Below are positions 63,609-64,000 of a stretch of 64,000 nt of DNA, one piece after another. Within the stretch, counting starts at the first letter, position 1; the number at the start of each line of letters is the position of its first letter. Made by a program: the position numbers and the translations under genes. The notes under the pieces were generated by a model. The model did no database searches. It saw only the letters and a program-made list of their open reading frames with translations, and was not told where the DNA came from. The DNA is from Cololabis saira (lineage: Eukaryota; Chordata; Actinopteri; Beloniformes; Belonidae): contig NC_084599.1 in the NCBI RefSeq assembly GCF_033807715.1, positions 29,782,125-29,846,124 of the forward strand, given 5' to 3'.

Positions 63609-64000
63609 CTGGAACAAGGCGAAAGGTTACACGTGGACGCACACATGCAGGTTGTGTACAGTACAAATGTTCCCTGACGCTTCTGCAATGGCAGTCTGTT
63701 GCACCGTTTTCATTTGCTCACTGATTTCAGTTTAAAAACTCCAGTCTTTCACTATTCAAACAGCTAAACACATGCTGTATCCTTTCATGCTGAGTCAATA
63801 AAAGCTCATTTTGATGCAGGCAAACTAATTATTCTATTTCGTAGAGAGCCAGGAAGGTACTCAATATTAATGAAAAGTATACAACACCTCAGAGCTTCCA
63901 GCTCTTATGAAAGAGAAATGGTTTGTTCAATCAATATGCAAAGAAAACCTGACATAAGACGTGGAGCATAAAAATCCATGAAAACACAAAAATAAACATT
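63609..64000. other. bcar3 intron up to the window edge
   Basis: No further exon, repeat element or RNA gene seen in these 392 bases. Confidence 0.6.

Overview
The window is vertebrate nuclear DNA, almost certainly from a ray-finned (teleost) fish. It has GT-AG split genes with vertebrate-type proteins, long AT-rich introns, many (AC)n/(GT)n/(TA)n microsatellites, and a dense mix of fish-type Tc1/mariner, hAT, Harbinger-like, TTAA-flanked MITE and LINE remnants. The species cannot be named from the sequence alone. No rRNA, tRNA, CRISPR or prokaryotic gene was found. I saw no virus-like gene.

Two protein-coding genes are present and point towards each other. On the plus strand is fnbp1l (Toca-1; F-BAR, HR1 and SH3 domains). 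Fifteen coding exons run from 28813 to 43496, and an alternative last exon starts at 45420. The first exon, expected to encode about 8 residues, was not found, so positions 1-28812 are read as upstream sequence or a very long intron 1. On the minus strand is bcar3 (NSP family; SH2 plus Cdc25-homology domain). Twelve coding exons run from 63608 down to the stop at 51937, and its 5' exons lie beyond the right edge. All 27 exons were placed by splice sites, and reading frame is kept across every junction. As I recall, FNBP1L and BCAR3 are also convergent neighbours on human 1p22, so this looks like conserved synteny. Both products are adaptor proteins of actin, membrane and adhesion signalling: Toca-1 links Cdc42 and curved membrane to N-WASP, and BCAR3 links tyrosine-kinase signals to p130Cas. 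The sequence gives no evidence that they are co-regulated.

Layout: 1-28812, intron 1 or upstream DNA rich in transposon remnants (a nested Tc1/TTAA-MITE/hAT cluster at 8.8-10.5 kb, a Harbinger relic at 19.4-20.4 kb, a compound microsatellite at 23.3-23.5 kb, hAT pieces at 27.2-28.6 kb); 28813-43496, fnbp1l coding exons; 43497 to about 49440, fnbp1l 3' region; about 49440-50945, a short intergenic gap with a (TA)40 tract; about 50945-51936, bcar3 3' UTR; 51937-63608, bcar3 exons with introns carrying LINE, Tc1 and MITE insertions; 63609-64000, intron.

I found no new multi-gene system. The most interesting structure is in fnbp1l intron 2. It starts with (AC)71 fused to the 5' splice site and carries a complementary (TG)51 about 100 nt before the 3' splice site, so the pre-mRNA could fold the two intron ends together. 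Also notable: a splice switch at the fnbp1l C-terminus that would add or remove a PDZ-ligand-like tail, an open Myb/SANT-like ORF inside a terminal-inverted-repeat element in a bcar3 intron, and a 3' stem-loop with apparently compensatory differences shared by three LINE remnants.
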